Shown here piece by piece: positions 8,456 through 18,268 of a stretch of 64,000 nucleotides of DNA. Location of the stretch: NCBI GenBank assembly GCA_020692205.1, contig JAIMKV010000012.1, forward strand, positions 18,064 through 82,063, written 5' to 3'. A program made the translations under genes and the position numbers. The notes under the pieces were generated by a model. The model did not search any database. It saw nothing but the letters and a program-made list of their open reading frames with translations, and was not told the DNA's origin. The DNA comes from Myxosarcina sp. GA_180221_E-2-1-MAG-40_15 (GTDB lineage: Bacteria > Cyanobacteriota > Cyanobacteriia > Cyanobacteriales > Xenococcaceae). Position 1 is the first letter of the stretch. Each line of letters opens with the position of its first letter.

Positions 8456-11443
8456 CTATTCTATAGGAGCAAAACCCTGGCGCTGAATATTTTCTGTGAC
8501 TACGCGGGGATCTAAGAATTGTAGTAGATAATCGGGGCCTCCTGCTTTGGAACCCACCCCAGAAAGCTTAAAGCCACCAAAGGGTTGACGAGCAACGATC
8601 GCCCCAGTAATGTTGCGGTTGATATAAAGATTGCCTACTTCAAACTCGCGAGATGCTTGCTCAATATGATCGGGAGTACGGGAATACAAACCACCAGTCA
8701 AAGCGTAGTCTGTACCGTTAGCCAGAGATATAGCTTGATTAAAATTATCCGCCTTGATTACCGCCAAAACAGGGCCAAAGATCTCTTCTTGGGCAATAGT
8801 ATGATCTGAGGTAACTCCGCTAAAAATAGTCGGCGGAACATAGTACCCCCCGTCGGGAGTAGACATTTCTAAAGCTAGTTCACTTTCTTGTTTACCTTGG
8901 GTGATGTATTCTAAAATGCGATCGCGCGCTTTGGGGTCAATTACCGGCCCTACCTGAATGCTAGGATTATCTGCTGCACCAACGTTTAGAGATTTAGTCG
9001 CTTCAACCAGTCTAGCCAGAAAGGCATCATGGACTGGGGATGCCACAATTACCCGGGAACAGGCTGAACATTTTTGTCCACTATAGCCAAAGGCTGACTG
9101 TACTACCCCTGCTACTGCCTGATCTAAATCGGCACTTTCATCGACAATCATGGCGTTTTTTCCGCCCATTTCGGCAATTACTCGCTTGAGATGTTTTTGT
9201 CCTGGCTGTAGTTTGGCAGCATCGGCATAGATTTGACAGCCAACTTCCCGCGAACCAGTGAAGGCGATTACGTGAGTGTCTTGGTGTTCGACTAAATATG
9301 TACCCACTTCTGACCCCTTGCCAGGAACATATTGAAATACTCCTTTTGGAATACCAGCTTCGACCAGAATTTCTGTCAACTTAGCCGCAATTACGGAGGA
9401 AGTAGCCGCAGGTTTTAAGAGAGTACAGTTACCTGTAACCAAAGCAGCAACGGTCATACCCGTAGCGATCGCCAAGGGGAAATTCCAAGGAGAGATGACT
9501 ACGGCAATACCTTTTGGTTGATAGAAGTAGCGGTTATTTTCACCAGCGATATCGTAGTTTGTACCTTCAGCCAGTCTTTCCATCTCAGAGGCGTAATAGC
9601 GACAAAAATCAATTGCCTCAGAAACTTCTCCGTCAGCCTGGGGAATAACTTTACCTACCTCTAAACAGATCCAGGCGTTTAATTCATGTCGTTGCTGTTC
9701 CATCAGATCGGCAGCTTTACGTAAGATATTAGCTCTTGCTGTTGCCGAAGTATTTTTCCAAGACTGGAAGGCTTCCTTGGCGGCATTGATTGCCTGTTGG
9801 GCCTGTTCTATCGAGATTTGCCCGACTTTACCGACTAATTCTGTCGATCTGGAGGGGTTGAGCGAGTCAAGATAGTTGGCTGTTTCTACGTATTCGCCGT
9901 TGATTAAGGGTAAATAAGTTTTACCCAGTTCTTGTTTGACTTTTGCTAGAGCCTGTTCTGCTTTCATCCGTTTGTCTATATCCGCATAATCGGTATCTGG
10001 GGCATATTGAAATGGGGTTTCATCTGGATTGACAACGCGCCTCTGGTTCATATTGTCCACCACTGGAGGAGCAATTAATTCGGCAATCGGTTTTTGCTCC
10101 TGATTTTGGCGGATAAATGAGCTATTTGCCGTATTTTCTAATAGTCTGCGAATCAAATAAGCCATTCCTGGTAATAGTTTACCGTAGGGAGCATATACTC
10201 TTACTCGATGTCCTCGTTTGACTAAAGCCTGAGCTAATTTATCGCCCATGCCGTATAGCACCTGCATCTCAAAGCGACGTGGCGGGATATTTAACGTTTC
10301 GGCGATCGCACAAGCTAAAGCCTGGGAACGAACATTATGACTACCAATTGCTGCATAAAGATATTGATGATTTTCCAGCAGCAGCTGCGTCATCCGCTCG
10401 TAATTTAGATCTGTAGCGGCTTTTTGATTGTATACGGGTTGATCCCAGTGATTTTGTCGAGATTTAATGGTTTCTTGATCCCAATATGCCCCTTTGACCA
10501 ACCTAACAGTTAGCGGATTGCCTCTTACTTTTGCCCACTCGATTATGCCTTCTAAATCAGAGTAAGAATCTCTAAGATACCCTTGGAGGGTAATACCCAA
10601 ATCGGTTCGGCTACGAAATTCCTCTTCCATGAGCAACTCTTTAAGAATCTCTAGCGTCAGATCCTTATAACGATATTGCTCCATATCAAAATGGATTGCT
10701 GCTTTGAGTTCATCGGCTTTGCGTAATAAAATTCTCAGGCGATCGCATACCTTTTCTTTACTGCCAACAGGATCCAGGGGATCGAACTGAGAATAGAATG
10801 CAGTAAGTTTAACGGATACCTGTACCTGAGACAACTCTACACCATCGGCTAGATCTATGCCTTCTTTTCGTTTCCAGCTTTGGGCTTGTTGCGTCAGTCG
10901 TTCAATTAAATCTAAGTAGCGTTGCAGATAATCTTCAGCTTCAACTTCCGTAATTACAGCTTCCCCTAACAGATCGATCGTATAGGTCATGCCCTCTTTA
11001 CGTAGGCGATCGATAGTTTTGATTACCTCAGTAATATTTTCTCCCGCAATATATTTATATGCTAAGGTTTCTACTGCTTTAGTGATCGTAGCTGCTGCGG
11101 TTTGAGCAGGAAAGGAATCAGGATCGCTAAAGTTGAGGATACTTTTTAGTGCATTAGGCAATTCCACCGCTTCTGCACTCATATACTGTTGGAAGTGATT
11201 GGCAATCTCTGCTTTACTTTGAAGAGCAGGGATCGCATCAATAAAGCGAAACATCTGTACCCGCAGTCCTGGATTAGCCATTGTCCAGTCCAAAACTTTA
11301 TCGTCCCAACGCATTTGATCTCGCATCTGGGCAAAAATATTGCTTTTTTCCCTAGTGCTTTTGATTAGTTCTCGCGCGATTTCTTGAGTTTTTTCTTCGT
11401 AGCGACTGTCTATTGTCGAGTTGACTTGTCCTTGAACAACCAC
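8456..11443 (-). CDS. putA: Bifunctional proline dehydrogenase / pyrroline-5-carboxylate dehydrogenase
   Basis: A 995-residue protein that converts proline to glutamate in two steps. The FAD-dependent proline dehydrogenase barrel occupies about residues 110-450 and ends with the family signature around YAPYGKLLPGMAYLIRRL (418-435). The aldehyde dehydrogenase half covers about 510-990: SPWNFPLA (651-658), Glu758 in EMGGKN and the catalytic Cys792 in GQKCSACSR. There is no N-terminal ribbon-helix-helix, so unlike E. coli PutA it should not act as a repressor. The length fits the minimal PutA type common in cyanobacteria. It supplies carbon and nitrogen from proline and feeds electrons to quinone. 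Confidence 0.96.
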   Translation of the reverse strand: MVVQGQVNSTIDSRYEEKTQEIARELIKSTREKSNIFAQMRDQMRWDDKVLDWTMANPGLRVQMFRFIDAIPALQSKAEIANHFQQYMSAEAVELPNALKSILNFSDPDSFPAQTAAATITKAVETLAYKYIAGENITEVIKTIDRLRKEGMTYTIDLLGEAVITEVEAEDYLQRYLDLIERLTQQAQSWKRKEGIDLADGVELSQVQVSVKLTAFYSQFDPLDPVGSKEKVCDRLRILLRKADELKAAIHFDMEQYRYKDLTLEILKELLMEEEFRSRTDLGITLQGYLRDSYSDLEGIIEWAKVRGNPLTVRLVKGAYWDQETIKSRQNHWDQPVYNQKAATDLNYERMTQLLLENHQYLYAAIGSHNVRSQALACAIAETLNIPPRRFEMQVLYGMGDKLAQALVKRGHRVRVYAPYGKLLPGMAYLIRRLLENTANSSFIRQNQEQKPIAELIAPPVVDNMNQRRVVNPDETPFQYAPDTDYADIDKRMKAEQALAKVKQELGKTYLPLINGEYVETANYLDSLNPSRSTELVGKVGQISIEQAQQAINAAKEAFQSWKNTSATARANILRKAADLMEQQRHELNAWICLEVGKVIPQADGEVSEAIDFCRYYASEMERLAEGTNYDIAGENNRYFYQPKGIAVVISPWNFPLAIATGMTVAALVTGNCTLLKPAATSSVIAAKLTEILVEAGIPKGVFQYVPGKGSEVGTYLVEHQDTHVIAFTGSREVGCQIYADAAKLQPGQKHLKRVIAEMGGKNAMIVDESADLDQAVAGVVQSAFGYSGQKCSACSRVIVASPVHDAFLARLVEATKSLNVGAADNPSIQVGPVIDPKARDRILEYITQGKQESELALEMSTPDGGYYVPPTIFSGVTSDHTIAQEEIFGPVLAVIKADNFNQAISLANGTDYALTGGLYSRTPDHIEQASREFEVGNLYINRNITGAIVARQPFGGFKLSGVGSKAGGPDYLLQFLDPRVVTENIQRQGFAPIE

Positions 11444-11666
11444 GGTATTGATAACTCCTAGAGGTATTACTTTTTAGCAGCTTTTGATTGTATTATCTAT
11501 TAGATTACTGCTAAAAAGGTTTCTCTCATACTCAACTACAATTAACAATCTTCAGTACTCTGCTTTAAGCTGGTTACAAAACTACAGCAAAGCCTAAAAT
11601 ACATAGTTCTTCGTCCGTTAAATGTCATATTTTAAATGATTCAGAAATTACGATAATTTAATCCAT

Positions 11667-13067
11667 ATGAAGATTGATATTAATCCAACAATAGAACAAC
11701 AAGCCAATCAACTATTAGAAAAATCGATTATTTATTATCAAAATCGTCCTGTAGGTACAGTGGCTGCTACAGATTCAGAACGAGAAGCGCTCAATTACGA
11801 TCAGTGTTTTATTCGCGATTTTATTCCAGCCGCCTTAGTATTTTTAATTCAAGGAAAAACCGATATTGTTTATAATTTTTTAATTGAAACTGTCGCCCTA
11901 CAAAGACAAGACCGAGTAATTGATTGCTATCAACCACCACCAGGATTGATGCCAGCTAGTTTTAAAGTGGAATCTCCACTGGATCGAGAACAATATTTAC
12001 ACGCTGACTTTGGAGATAAAGCGATTGGTCGAGTTACTCCCATTGATTCCTGTTTGTGGTGGATTATTTTGTTGCGGGCTTATGTCAAATCAACAGGTGA
12101 TCAGGCTTTGGTACAAAGCAACAGTTTTCAGGAGGCTTTGGTTTTTATTCTAGAGATTTGTTTAGGACCGCAGTTTGAGATGACTCCGACTCTTCTGGTG
12201 CCAGATGGGGCCTGTATGATTGATCGCCCGATGGGATTGAGTGGACATCCTCTAGAAATACAGTCTTTGTTTTATTGTGCTTTGCGTGCAGCCCGGGAAA
12301 TGCTGATTCAAAATGCTGAAGGACAAGCTTTGATTAATAAGATTAATAACCGCCTTGGTAGTCTGGTCTTTCATTTGCGGAGTTATTATTGGCTCGATCT
12401 TAAACAACTCAATGAAATTCACCGATATCAATCGGAACAGTTTGGCGAGTCGGTAGTCAATAAGTTTAATATCTATCCCGAATCAATTCCTTATTGGTTG
12501 ACCGAATGGATGCCAGATCGAGGGGGCTATCTGGCTGGAAATTTAGGACCAGGTAAGATGGACTTTCGCTTTTTTGCCTTGGGCAATTTAGTCGCGATTA
12601 TGGGATCTTTGACTACTGAACAACAGTCGCAAGATATTTTGAACCTAATTGAGCATCGCTGGTCAGATTTAGTCAGTACAATGCCAATAAAGCTTTGTTA
12701 TCCCGCGAGTGAAGGATTAACCTGGAGAATAATTACTGGCTGCGATCCCAAAAATACTCCTTGGTCGTATCACAATGGCGGTAGCTGGCCCGTTTTGTTA
12801 TGGATGATGATGGCAGCCTGTCAAAAAATGGGACGAGAAAATCTGGCGGATCGAGCTATGGCGATCGCTGAATTACGTTTGATGCAAGACAATTGGCCCG
12901 AATATTATGATGGCAAAAATGGGCGTTTAATTGGTAAATCTTCGCGTAAATTTCAGACTTGGACTATTGCTGGATGGTTGCTGGCAAAATTACTTAGAGA
13001 AAATCCTGACTGCCTCAACTATGTTTGCTTTGAAGAAGATACAGAAGCGATCGCCTGTATGATTTAA
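11667..13067 (+). CDS. Neutral/alkaline invertase, glycoside hydrolase family 100
   Basis: A 466-residue cytoplasmic enzyme that hydrolyses sucrose to glucose and fructose. GH100 hallmarks are visible: the early [15 protein letters not shown] block containing an acidic catalytic residue, the [13 protein letters not shown] region, and the late [21 protein letters not shown] block. There is no signal peptide. The length is normal for cyanobacterial A/N-invertases. It stands alone, divergent from putA across 223 bp, and is followed by a 706-bp gap. Sucrose breakdown here probably serves recovery from osmotic stress or carbon allocation. Confidence 0.95.
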   Translation: MKIDINPTIEQQANQLLEKSIIYYQNRPVGTVAATDSEREALNYDQCFIRDFIPAALVFLIQGKTDIVYNFLIETVALQRQDRVIDCYQPPPGLMPASFKVESPLDREQYLHADFGDKAIGRVTPIDSCLWWIILLRAYVKSTGDQALVQSNSFQEALVFILEICLGPQFEMTPTLLVPDGACMIDRPMGLSGHPLEIQSLFYCALRAAREMLIQNAEGQALINKINNRLGSLVFHLRSYYWLDLKQLNEIHRYQSEQFGESVVNKFNIYPESIPYWLTEWMPDRGGYLAGNLGPGKMDFRFFALGNLVAIMGSLTTEQQSQDILNLIEHRWSDLVSTMPIKLCYPASEGLTWRIITGCDPKNTPWSYHNGGSWPVLLWMMMAACQKMGRENLADRAMAIAELRLMQDNWPEYYDGKNGRLIGKSSRKFQTWTIAGWLLAKLLRENPDCLNYVCFEEDTEAIACMI

Positions 13068-13773
13068 TTTGGTTGAGCAATCCCCTGCTTCTAGATCTAT
13101 CTCTCTCCAAGTAAGCCAGATTTGATCACCGCCGAAGGTGGAGTAACGTTCACCCGCATTTTGCCTCAAGGTTAGATCTTCATCTTGAGGTAGAATAAAA
13201 TCTAGCTTGGAAATCAACGTTCCATGACATGATTGCGCTGGAAATTGAAAATATAGCCTATGGCTAATCTTAATCAATTTAAACCCAACTCAATCAGCAG
13301 CAAATCAAAAGGCGATCGCTCCCACAGTGTAACTATCATCAACACAGCCAAAAAAACGTATTTTCATGAGCAGTTGAAAACTTAGCGATCGCTGTTGTAG
13401 AGAACGTTAACACTACTATTTCTAAGCAGATTTAATAAATTTATCTCTGTTAGTTGACCTTAAATTTACTTTTTACTCCAACGCTAGTCAGTAAAATTTG
13501 TAAAAAAATCTTGCTAGAGCAAATTAAATTGTTATGAAGGTTTTTTTGTCCTAAACTGGAATGTATATGAAATATACCTAAACTAAATTTTATTGGGGTT
13601 TTCCCTTATCTAAATTAGTGTTTATCGTCTGAACCTATTAAATAATATTTGGTCGTAGTCGTAACTGCGGGTCTATTCATTAAATTGTTATGGCGCAATC
13701 CCTGTCGTAGCGGTATATTACGCTGTTAACTTTAACTATTAAATATATTTAAGCCCTTATAGGAAAAATTTAT
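13068..13773. other. Long intergenic region with no supported gene
   Basis: This 706-bp AT-rich gap separates the invertase from the NYN-domain gene, both on the plus strand. It contains two HIP1 octamers and short T-runs. A 95-codon minus-strand reading frame (12990-13277) begins with TTG and overlaps the invertase end, and I do not accept it. Promoter elements for the NYN gene should lie here, but none stands out. Confidence 0.4.
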
Positions 13774-14304
13774 ATGGAGTCTCATAATAAATACGTGAGA
13801 GATCGGCTGTCCATATTTGTAGACGGCAACAATATGTTCTATGCTCAACAGAAAAACGGTTGGTTTTTTGATCCCAGAAGAGTATTGGAGTATTTTACTA
13901 AAGACCCCACAGTGGTTTTGGTTAACGCCTTCTGGTACACGGGATTAAAAGATGCCCAGGATCAAAGAGGTTTTAGAGATGCCCTAATTAGCTTAGGATA
14001 TACGGTAAGAACTAAAATTCTCAAAGAATACTATGATGATGCCTCTGGTCGCTACTCGCAAAAAGCGAATCTAGATATAGAAATTGTGGTCGATATGTTT
14101 AACACTGTTGAGCAGTATGATCGCGTGATTTTGTTCAGTGGCGATGGAGATTTTGAACGGGCGATCGAGCTTTTGCGTTCAAAAAACACTCACATTACCG
14201 TTGTATCTACAGAAGGAATGATCGCCCGCGAACTACGCAACGCTACAGATCGCTATATAGATCTTAATGACGTGCGGGGTTATATTGAGAAAAGCGACTT
14301 TTAA
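13774..14304 (+). CDS. NYN-domain (LabA-like) protein
   Basis: A 176-residue protein consisting almost wholly of a NYN/DUF88 PIN-like nuclease domain. Acidic active-site positions are conserved: FVDGNN (15-20), the LDIEIVVDM block, and SGDGDFERAI. The family includes LabA, which modulates circadian output in Synechococcus, as well as RNases of uncertain target. This protein has the compact LabA length without the C-terminal OST-HTH found in longer relatives. Start is ATG 13774 after an AGGAAAAATT stretch. It is monocistronic and faces cysE. Whether it has a clock role here cannot be told from sequence. Confidence 0.88.
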   Translation: MESHNKYVRDRLSIFVDGNNMFYAQQKNGWFFDPRRVLEYFTKDPTVVLVNAFWYTGLKDAQDQRGFRDALISLGYTVRTKILKEYYDDASGRYSQKANLDIEIVVDMFNTVEQYDRVILFSGDGDFERAIELLRSKNTHITVVSTEGMIARELRNATDRYIDLNDVRGYIEKSDF

Positions 14305-14458
14305 ATTGATTAGATTAATAATCAACTAGAGGATTAAACTACTTTACTGAATCGGGGTCGGAGAGTAAAACGATTACTGATTCCTTTGATCTTTTCGGGA
14401 AGAAAAGCACCTGAAAAGTTGATTGCTTTCTATTTCAGACTCTAAATTAACCACGGTT

Positions 14459-15241
14459 TTAATAATTGCTATCGTCAAATAGTTCTTCGCCCAAAAATTC
14501 TCGAATCTCTTTATCTCTCAACAGGCAGCTATCTTTAATTTGTGGACATGATTCGACTTCATGAGATTCTGATAATACTGCCGCCACCAAAGATTGACGT
14601 TCAGATTGAGACTGCTTGAGCTGTTTTACTTCTTGTTCTAAAGACTCGATGCGATCGACTAAAGTACGAATTACTGCTGCTTCTGAATCAGGTAAGTTGC
14701 CATGCTCTAATGGATTTACCTTGACTCCCGAACGATAAACTATTCTCCCAGGAATGCCAACTACAGTGCAGTTAGAAGGCACATCTCGCAATACCACTGA
14801 ACCCGCGCCAATACGAACATTGTTGCCGATTTGAATATTGCCCAAGACTTTTGCCCCGCCGCCAATGACAACGTTTTCGCCCAATGTAGGATGACGTTTA
14901 CCAGTTTCTTTACCTGTCCCGCCCAAGGTAACTCCTTGATAAATTAAAGAGTAATCGCCGATGATTGCTGTTTCACCGATAACTACTCCCATCCCGTGAT
15001 CGATAAATACACCTTTACCAATTTGCGCGCCTGGATGAATTTCAATCCCGGTGAAGAAACGAGCCAGATGAGAGATTAATCGGGGAAAGAAAGGAATACC
15101 TGCTTTAGATAACCAGTGCGCCAAACGATATAAAAAAAGAGCTTGTAAACCTGGATAACAAACTAAAACCTCAAGCCAGTTGCGGGCTGCGGGGTCGCGT
15201 TCAAAGATGATGCGAAAGTCAGCTACTAGTGAGGAAAACAT
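14459..15241 (-). CDS. cysE: Serine O-acetyltransferase
   Basis: A 260-residue enzyme that makes O-acetylserine from serine and acetyl-CoA for cysteine synthesis. The left-handed beta-helix is built from hexapeptide repeats, and [17 protein letters not shown] plus the GETAIIGD turn carry the conserved catalytic His/Asp region. The N-terminal SAT domain is short, as in other cyanobacterial CysE proteins. The C-terminal 60 residues are a charged extension with a helix and the segment [11 protein letters not shown]. The feedback-sensing tail of enteric CysE is not recognisable. It is a single gene. Confidence 0.95.
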   Translation of the reverse strand: MFSSLVADFRIIFERDPAARNWLEVLVCYPGLQALFLYRLAHWLSKAGIPFFPRLISHLARFFTGIEIHPGAQIGKGVFIDHGMGVVIGETAIIGDYSLIYQGVTLGGTGKETGKRHPTLGENVVIGGGAKVLGNIQIGNNVRIGAGSVVLRDVPSNCTVVGIPGRIVYRSGVKVNPLEHGNLPDSEAAVIRTLVDRIESLEQEVKQLKQSQSERQSLVAAVLSESHEVESCPQIKDSCLLRDKEIREFLGEELFDDSNY

Positions 15242-15410
15242 CAGTTATTATCCTTTATTGATTAATGTTTGAGATTAACGAAACTATTTTATCTTTTTCA
15301 TGGCATTTCTGAACTCTGTAATTTGGTGTAAAAATACGCCATTGATAATTAATGCTTTTTTGGGGATGCTAATTCGATTGATTAAGTTACAGTTATTTTA
15401 AATAGAAACG

Positions 15411-15523
15411 AAAAGAAGCTTCTTTCTCAAAAGCCGCCGTCCCAAGACCGCACTTTTGCCCTAAAGGATGTTATACCCTTGTGGTACTAACTTCGTGTCG
15501 CGCTTCGCGTCGTCCTTTAGGGC
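15411..15523. repeat. Composite of two short dispersed palindromic elements
   Basis: Between cysE and ftn2. Element A: palindrome AGAAGCTTCT (15414-15423) next to CTCAAAAGCCGCCG (15426-15439). The same 14 bp, reverse-complemented, recurs at 45721-45734, again 2 nt from a palindrome (GGAAGCTTCC). Element B: 11-bp inverted arms GCCCTAAAGGA (15458-15468) and TCCTTTAGGGC (15513-15523) enclose an inner CGCGCTTCGCG hairpin. The CCTTTAGGG core is shared with the element in the HNH gene near 45610. Such repeats are typical of larger cyanobacterial genomes. The 15242-15636 gap holds nothing else that I recognise. Confidence 0.75.
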
Positions 15524-15636
15524 TGACTTCTGACTTGGCGATCGCTGGCGATTTAATTAAAAGATGAGATTGCCAAGAGCAAAAATTTACTGGCCAGACA
15601 CGATTAATCATTAACAACCAGAAATTGAGCATATTT

Positions 15637-18033
15637 CTATAGAGTTTTCAACACTTCTGCCTGCTGAATTAGCCATTTTTCTCCCTGACGTACAAGCTGA
15701 TAACGGACCAATAAATTATCGTCATAGGATTGAGCATTATCTAACTTTCCTGATTGATAATGTTTAGCGATTTCTTGAACTTCTGCTTCTACAGTTGCTT
15801 TATTACGATCGCTAGGATTAACTGTTGCTGATCGCATAGTCAGATTATGTTCATACTCTCGATAGAAATTCCCTGCTTGATAGGCAGTAGCGCGATCGCG
15901 CCAGGTAGACAATAACGGTTCTGCCAATATGTTATTTAACTGGTTAATTTGATATTTTTTACCGAAAGCGGCTGATTTACTACTCAACCAGTCCTCAATC
16001 ACCTGCTGCGATTGTTCGGCAAAGGTTACTTCTGGTTTGGCTGCAACGGGCTGGGTCTTTTTCGGGGGTAATTCAATTGCGGGTTGATCAACAGCAATCA
16101 TTAACTGCGCCTGATTAGCTGTTTTAACACTGGGAGAAAGCAACAGTTTGGTAGCGATAAATCCTAGCGTACCTACACCAACCACCAAACCGATCACAAA
16201 TAACCACCCTTGCCAAAGAGTAGCAGCACTGCGTTTTTTCGGACGAGAAACCCTGCGTTTTGCTGTTGCCTCTGCTTTTTGCATGACGGATGGTGGAACA
16301 GCTCTAGTTTTAGCTTTAGACTGAAGTGGCAGCGAAGGAGATTTCTTGGCTCGAAGATTTTTGGTCGCAGTATTATGGGATGGCGAAACAGCAATGTAAT
16401 CAGGTGATTTTCGTGCCTGCGTCACGAGATGATCATTGCGCTCAAGGGTTGCAGTTCCTCTACTTGCACTAGTGGCAGCTGCACCAACCAACTCTCTTGG
16501 CTTTTGAACAGCTTGATGTGCTGATCTGGCTTTAGCTGATGCTGGTTTTGCCGTAGAGAGTAGATTCCGCCACAAAGACATAATTCCCCTTTTTGCCGAT
16601 TCAGATCGATTGCTCTGTTTAACAGCAGACTTTGGCTGTTCTGAAACTGTAGAGGGAGAGTCAGCAAATGTAGTTGGCGGGGCTAATTCTTCTAAAAACT
16701 CTTGAACTTGGCGATCGCTAAAATATTCTTTTAAGGTTAGTTGGGTTGATGCTAAGTCAGTAAATTGAGCTAGAACCTCTTCCTGAAGCCATTTTTCGCC
16801 ATAAAAACATAATCCTCGTAATAAATCTGAGCTACCCAAACAATGTTGCTGAACCTGCTCTAGTTTGCTAGTATCTTGAGCGTTTTTTAGCTGGTAGATC
16901 GCTTTTTCGATGTGTCCCAGTAGCAGGGCCGTGATTGCCTGCTCCCAACCAACATCTTGTCGTTCACTCAAACTATCTAGCTTTCTTTGAGCGCGCAGTA
17001 CTAGTTCTGGTTGTCTTAAGCTAAATCCTCGACCCAAAAGAGCATAAACTGCCAAATAATTAGCGATCGCCGAATCGCTTTGATCATCGCGATCAAATAG
17101 TTGCTGTTGTTCGGCTGAGGTTAAGTAAGTTCTAAGCTCTTGCACAAAACACAAAAACTGATCAAAACTTAGTAGACCAAAGCGATCTGAATCCTTACTT
17201 TTAATACCTTGACGTTGCAGCAGCATTTCCCGCAGCAGTTTAAAACCTTTGGCTCTTTCATTAGACTGAGCCGAATTTTGAGAAATTAAGGCTAAAACTC
17301 GATAAGGACGTAGTTTATACAAATCCAGTTCAAGTTCTGCTTTTAAGTGAGGAAATAAATTTTCTCTAAGGAGCAAATCTATCCCCATTTGACCAGAAAC
17401 AGCAGCATGTTCATATTCGCTTCGATGCCATTGTTCACGGCCCAATTCCAGATAAGCTAAAGCTAGAGCCAGAATTAGATCTTCTTTGGTAGTATCAATT
17501 GAGAGTTCCTCATCTGGCGATCGCAGCTTAAAGTTTTGGTGATTAAAATAATCAATTCCGAGCTTGAGGACTAGCTCGTATTCAGCTAGTTCATGCAGGA
17601 TCAACAATCCGCCGATTAATTGATTTGAAGGGATTTCAATTGTCGGATTTGCTAGAGGAATTGTGGGAACGTCTTCAACAACTTCAATAATTTCTGAGTC
17701 AGTTGTTTTTGCTGCTTCTTGTGGCTCAGAAATTGACGAAGTCAGAGTCAGCCCCGTCGTTTCATCTCGATCCTGCTTGACAGGACGGCGGGGTCTCTCT
17801 GACCAAGGCTGCATATTGAGCAAAAATTGAGCATCGTAGGTAGCTCTTTGTCCTGAGTCAGACAAAACTTGATAGGAATGTTGAATTAATTCTTGACGAG
17901 CTAAGATGGCTGACTCGCTATATTCACGGCGAGGCTGTTGCAGGAGGCGATCGCTATAGGCTTGCTCTAATTGCTCGGGAGTAGCTTTGACAGGTACGCT
18001 CAGAATACGGTAATAATCGAGGGGGATTCGCAC
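15637..18033 (-). CDS. ftn2: Cell division protein Ftn2 (ZipN/ARC6)
   Basis: A 798-residue protein starting at GTG 18033, about 10 nt after an AGAGGA site. The N-terminal J-like domain (about 1-70) begins LDYYRILSVP and lacks the HPD motif, as is usual for Ftn2. A helical TPR-like region follows to about residue 450, then a Ser/Ala/Lys-rich linker, a single membrane helix (about 610-632) and a C-terminal DUF4101/IMS domain (about 665-798). Ftn2 sits in the inner membrane, binds FtsZ and anchors the Z ring in cyanobacteria; plant ARC6 derives from it. The linker is longer than average. It lies near the Min genes, which position the same ring. Confidence 0.94.
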   Translation of the reverse strand: MRIPLDYYRILSVPVKATPEQLEQAYSDRLLQQPRREYSESAILARQELIQHSYQVLSDSGQRATYDAQFLLNMQPWSERPRRPVKQDRDETTGLTLTSSISEPQEAAKTTDSEIIEVVEDVPTIPLANPTIEIPSNQLIGGLLILHELAEYELVLKLGIDYFNHQNFKLRSPDEELSIDTTKEDLILALALAYLELGREQWHRSEYEHAAVSGQMGIDLLLRENLFPHLKAELELDLYKLRPYRVLALISQNSAQSNERAKGFKLLREMLLQRQGIKSKDSDRFGLLSFDQFLCFVQELRTYLTSAEQQQLFDRDDQSDSAIANYLAVYALLGRGFSLRQPELVLRAQRKLDSLSERQDVGWEQAITALLLGHIEKAIYQLKNAQDTSKLEQVQQHCLGSSDLLRGLCFYGEKWLQEEVLAQFTDLASTQLTLKEYFSDRQVQEFLEELAPPTTFADSPSTVSEQPKSAVKQSNRSESAKRGIMSLWRNLLSTAKPASAKARSAHQAVQKPRELVGAAATSASRGTATLERNDHLVTQARKSPDYIAVSPSHNTATKNLRAKKSPSLPLQSKAKTRAVPPSVMQKAEATAKRRVSRPKKRSAATLWQGWLFVIGLVVGVGTLGFIATKLLLSPSVKTANQAQLMIAVDQPAIELPPKKTQPVAAKPEVTFAEQSQQVIEDWLSSKSAAFGKKYQINQLNNILAEPLLSTWRDRATAYQAGNFYREYEHNLTMRSATVNPSDRNKATVEAEVQEIAKHYQSGKLDNAQSYDDNLLVRYQLVRQGEKWLIQQAEVLKTL

Positions 18034-18268
18034 GATGATAAATTCCTCTGGACGGCTTTAACGTCCTGGTAAGTGACAAGTTAGTGAAAGAATAGGAAAT
18101 AGCGATAGCTAAACTGGAGCTTTTCTGGCGACTTGAACAGTTTGGCTAACTTTTAATTTGATGATTTTCGCTTTTTGCCAGCATTCTAACTCAGTTTTGG
18201 CAAACTGGAGCGAATCTTTAAACCTGGTTTGAACAAATATAACTAACTATAAATTTTGTTGAAAAACT

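Noticed and set aside
12990..13277. 95-codon minus-strand ORF overlapping the invertase end
   Set aside because: It begins with TTG, overlaps the end of a certain gene, has no recognisable domain, and part of it mirrors HIP1-containing sequence. Nothing supports translation.
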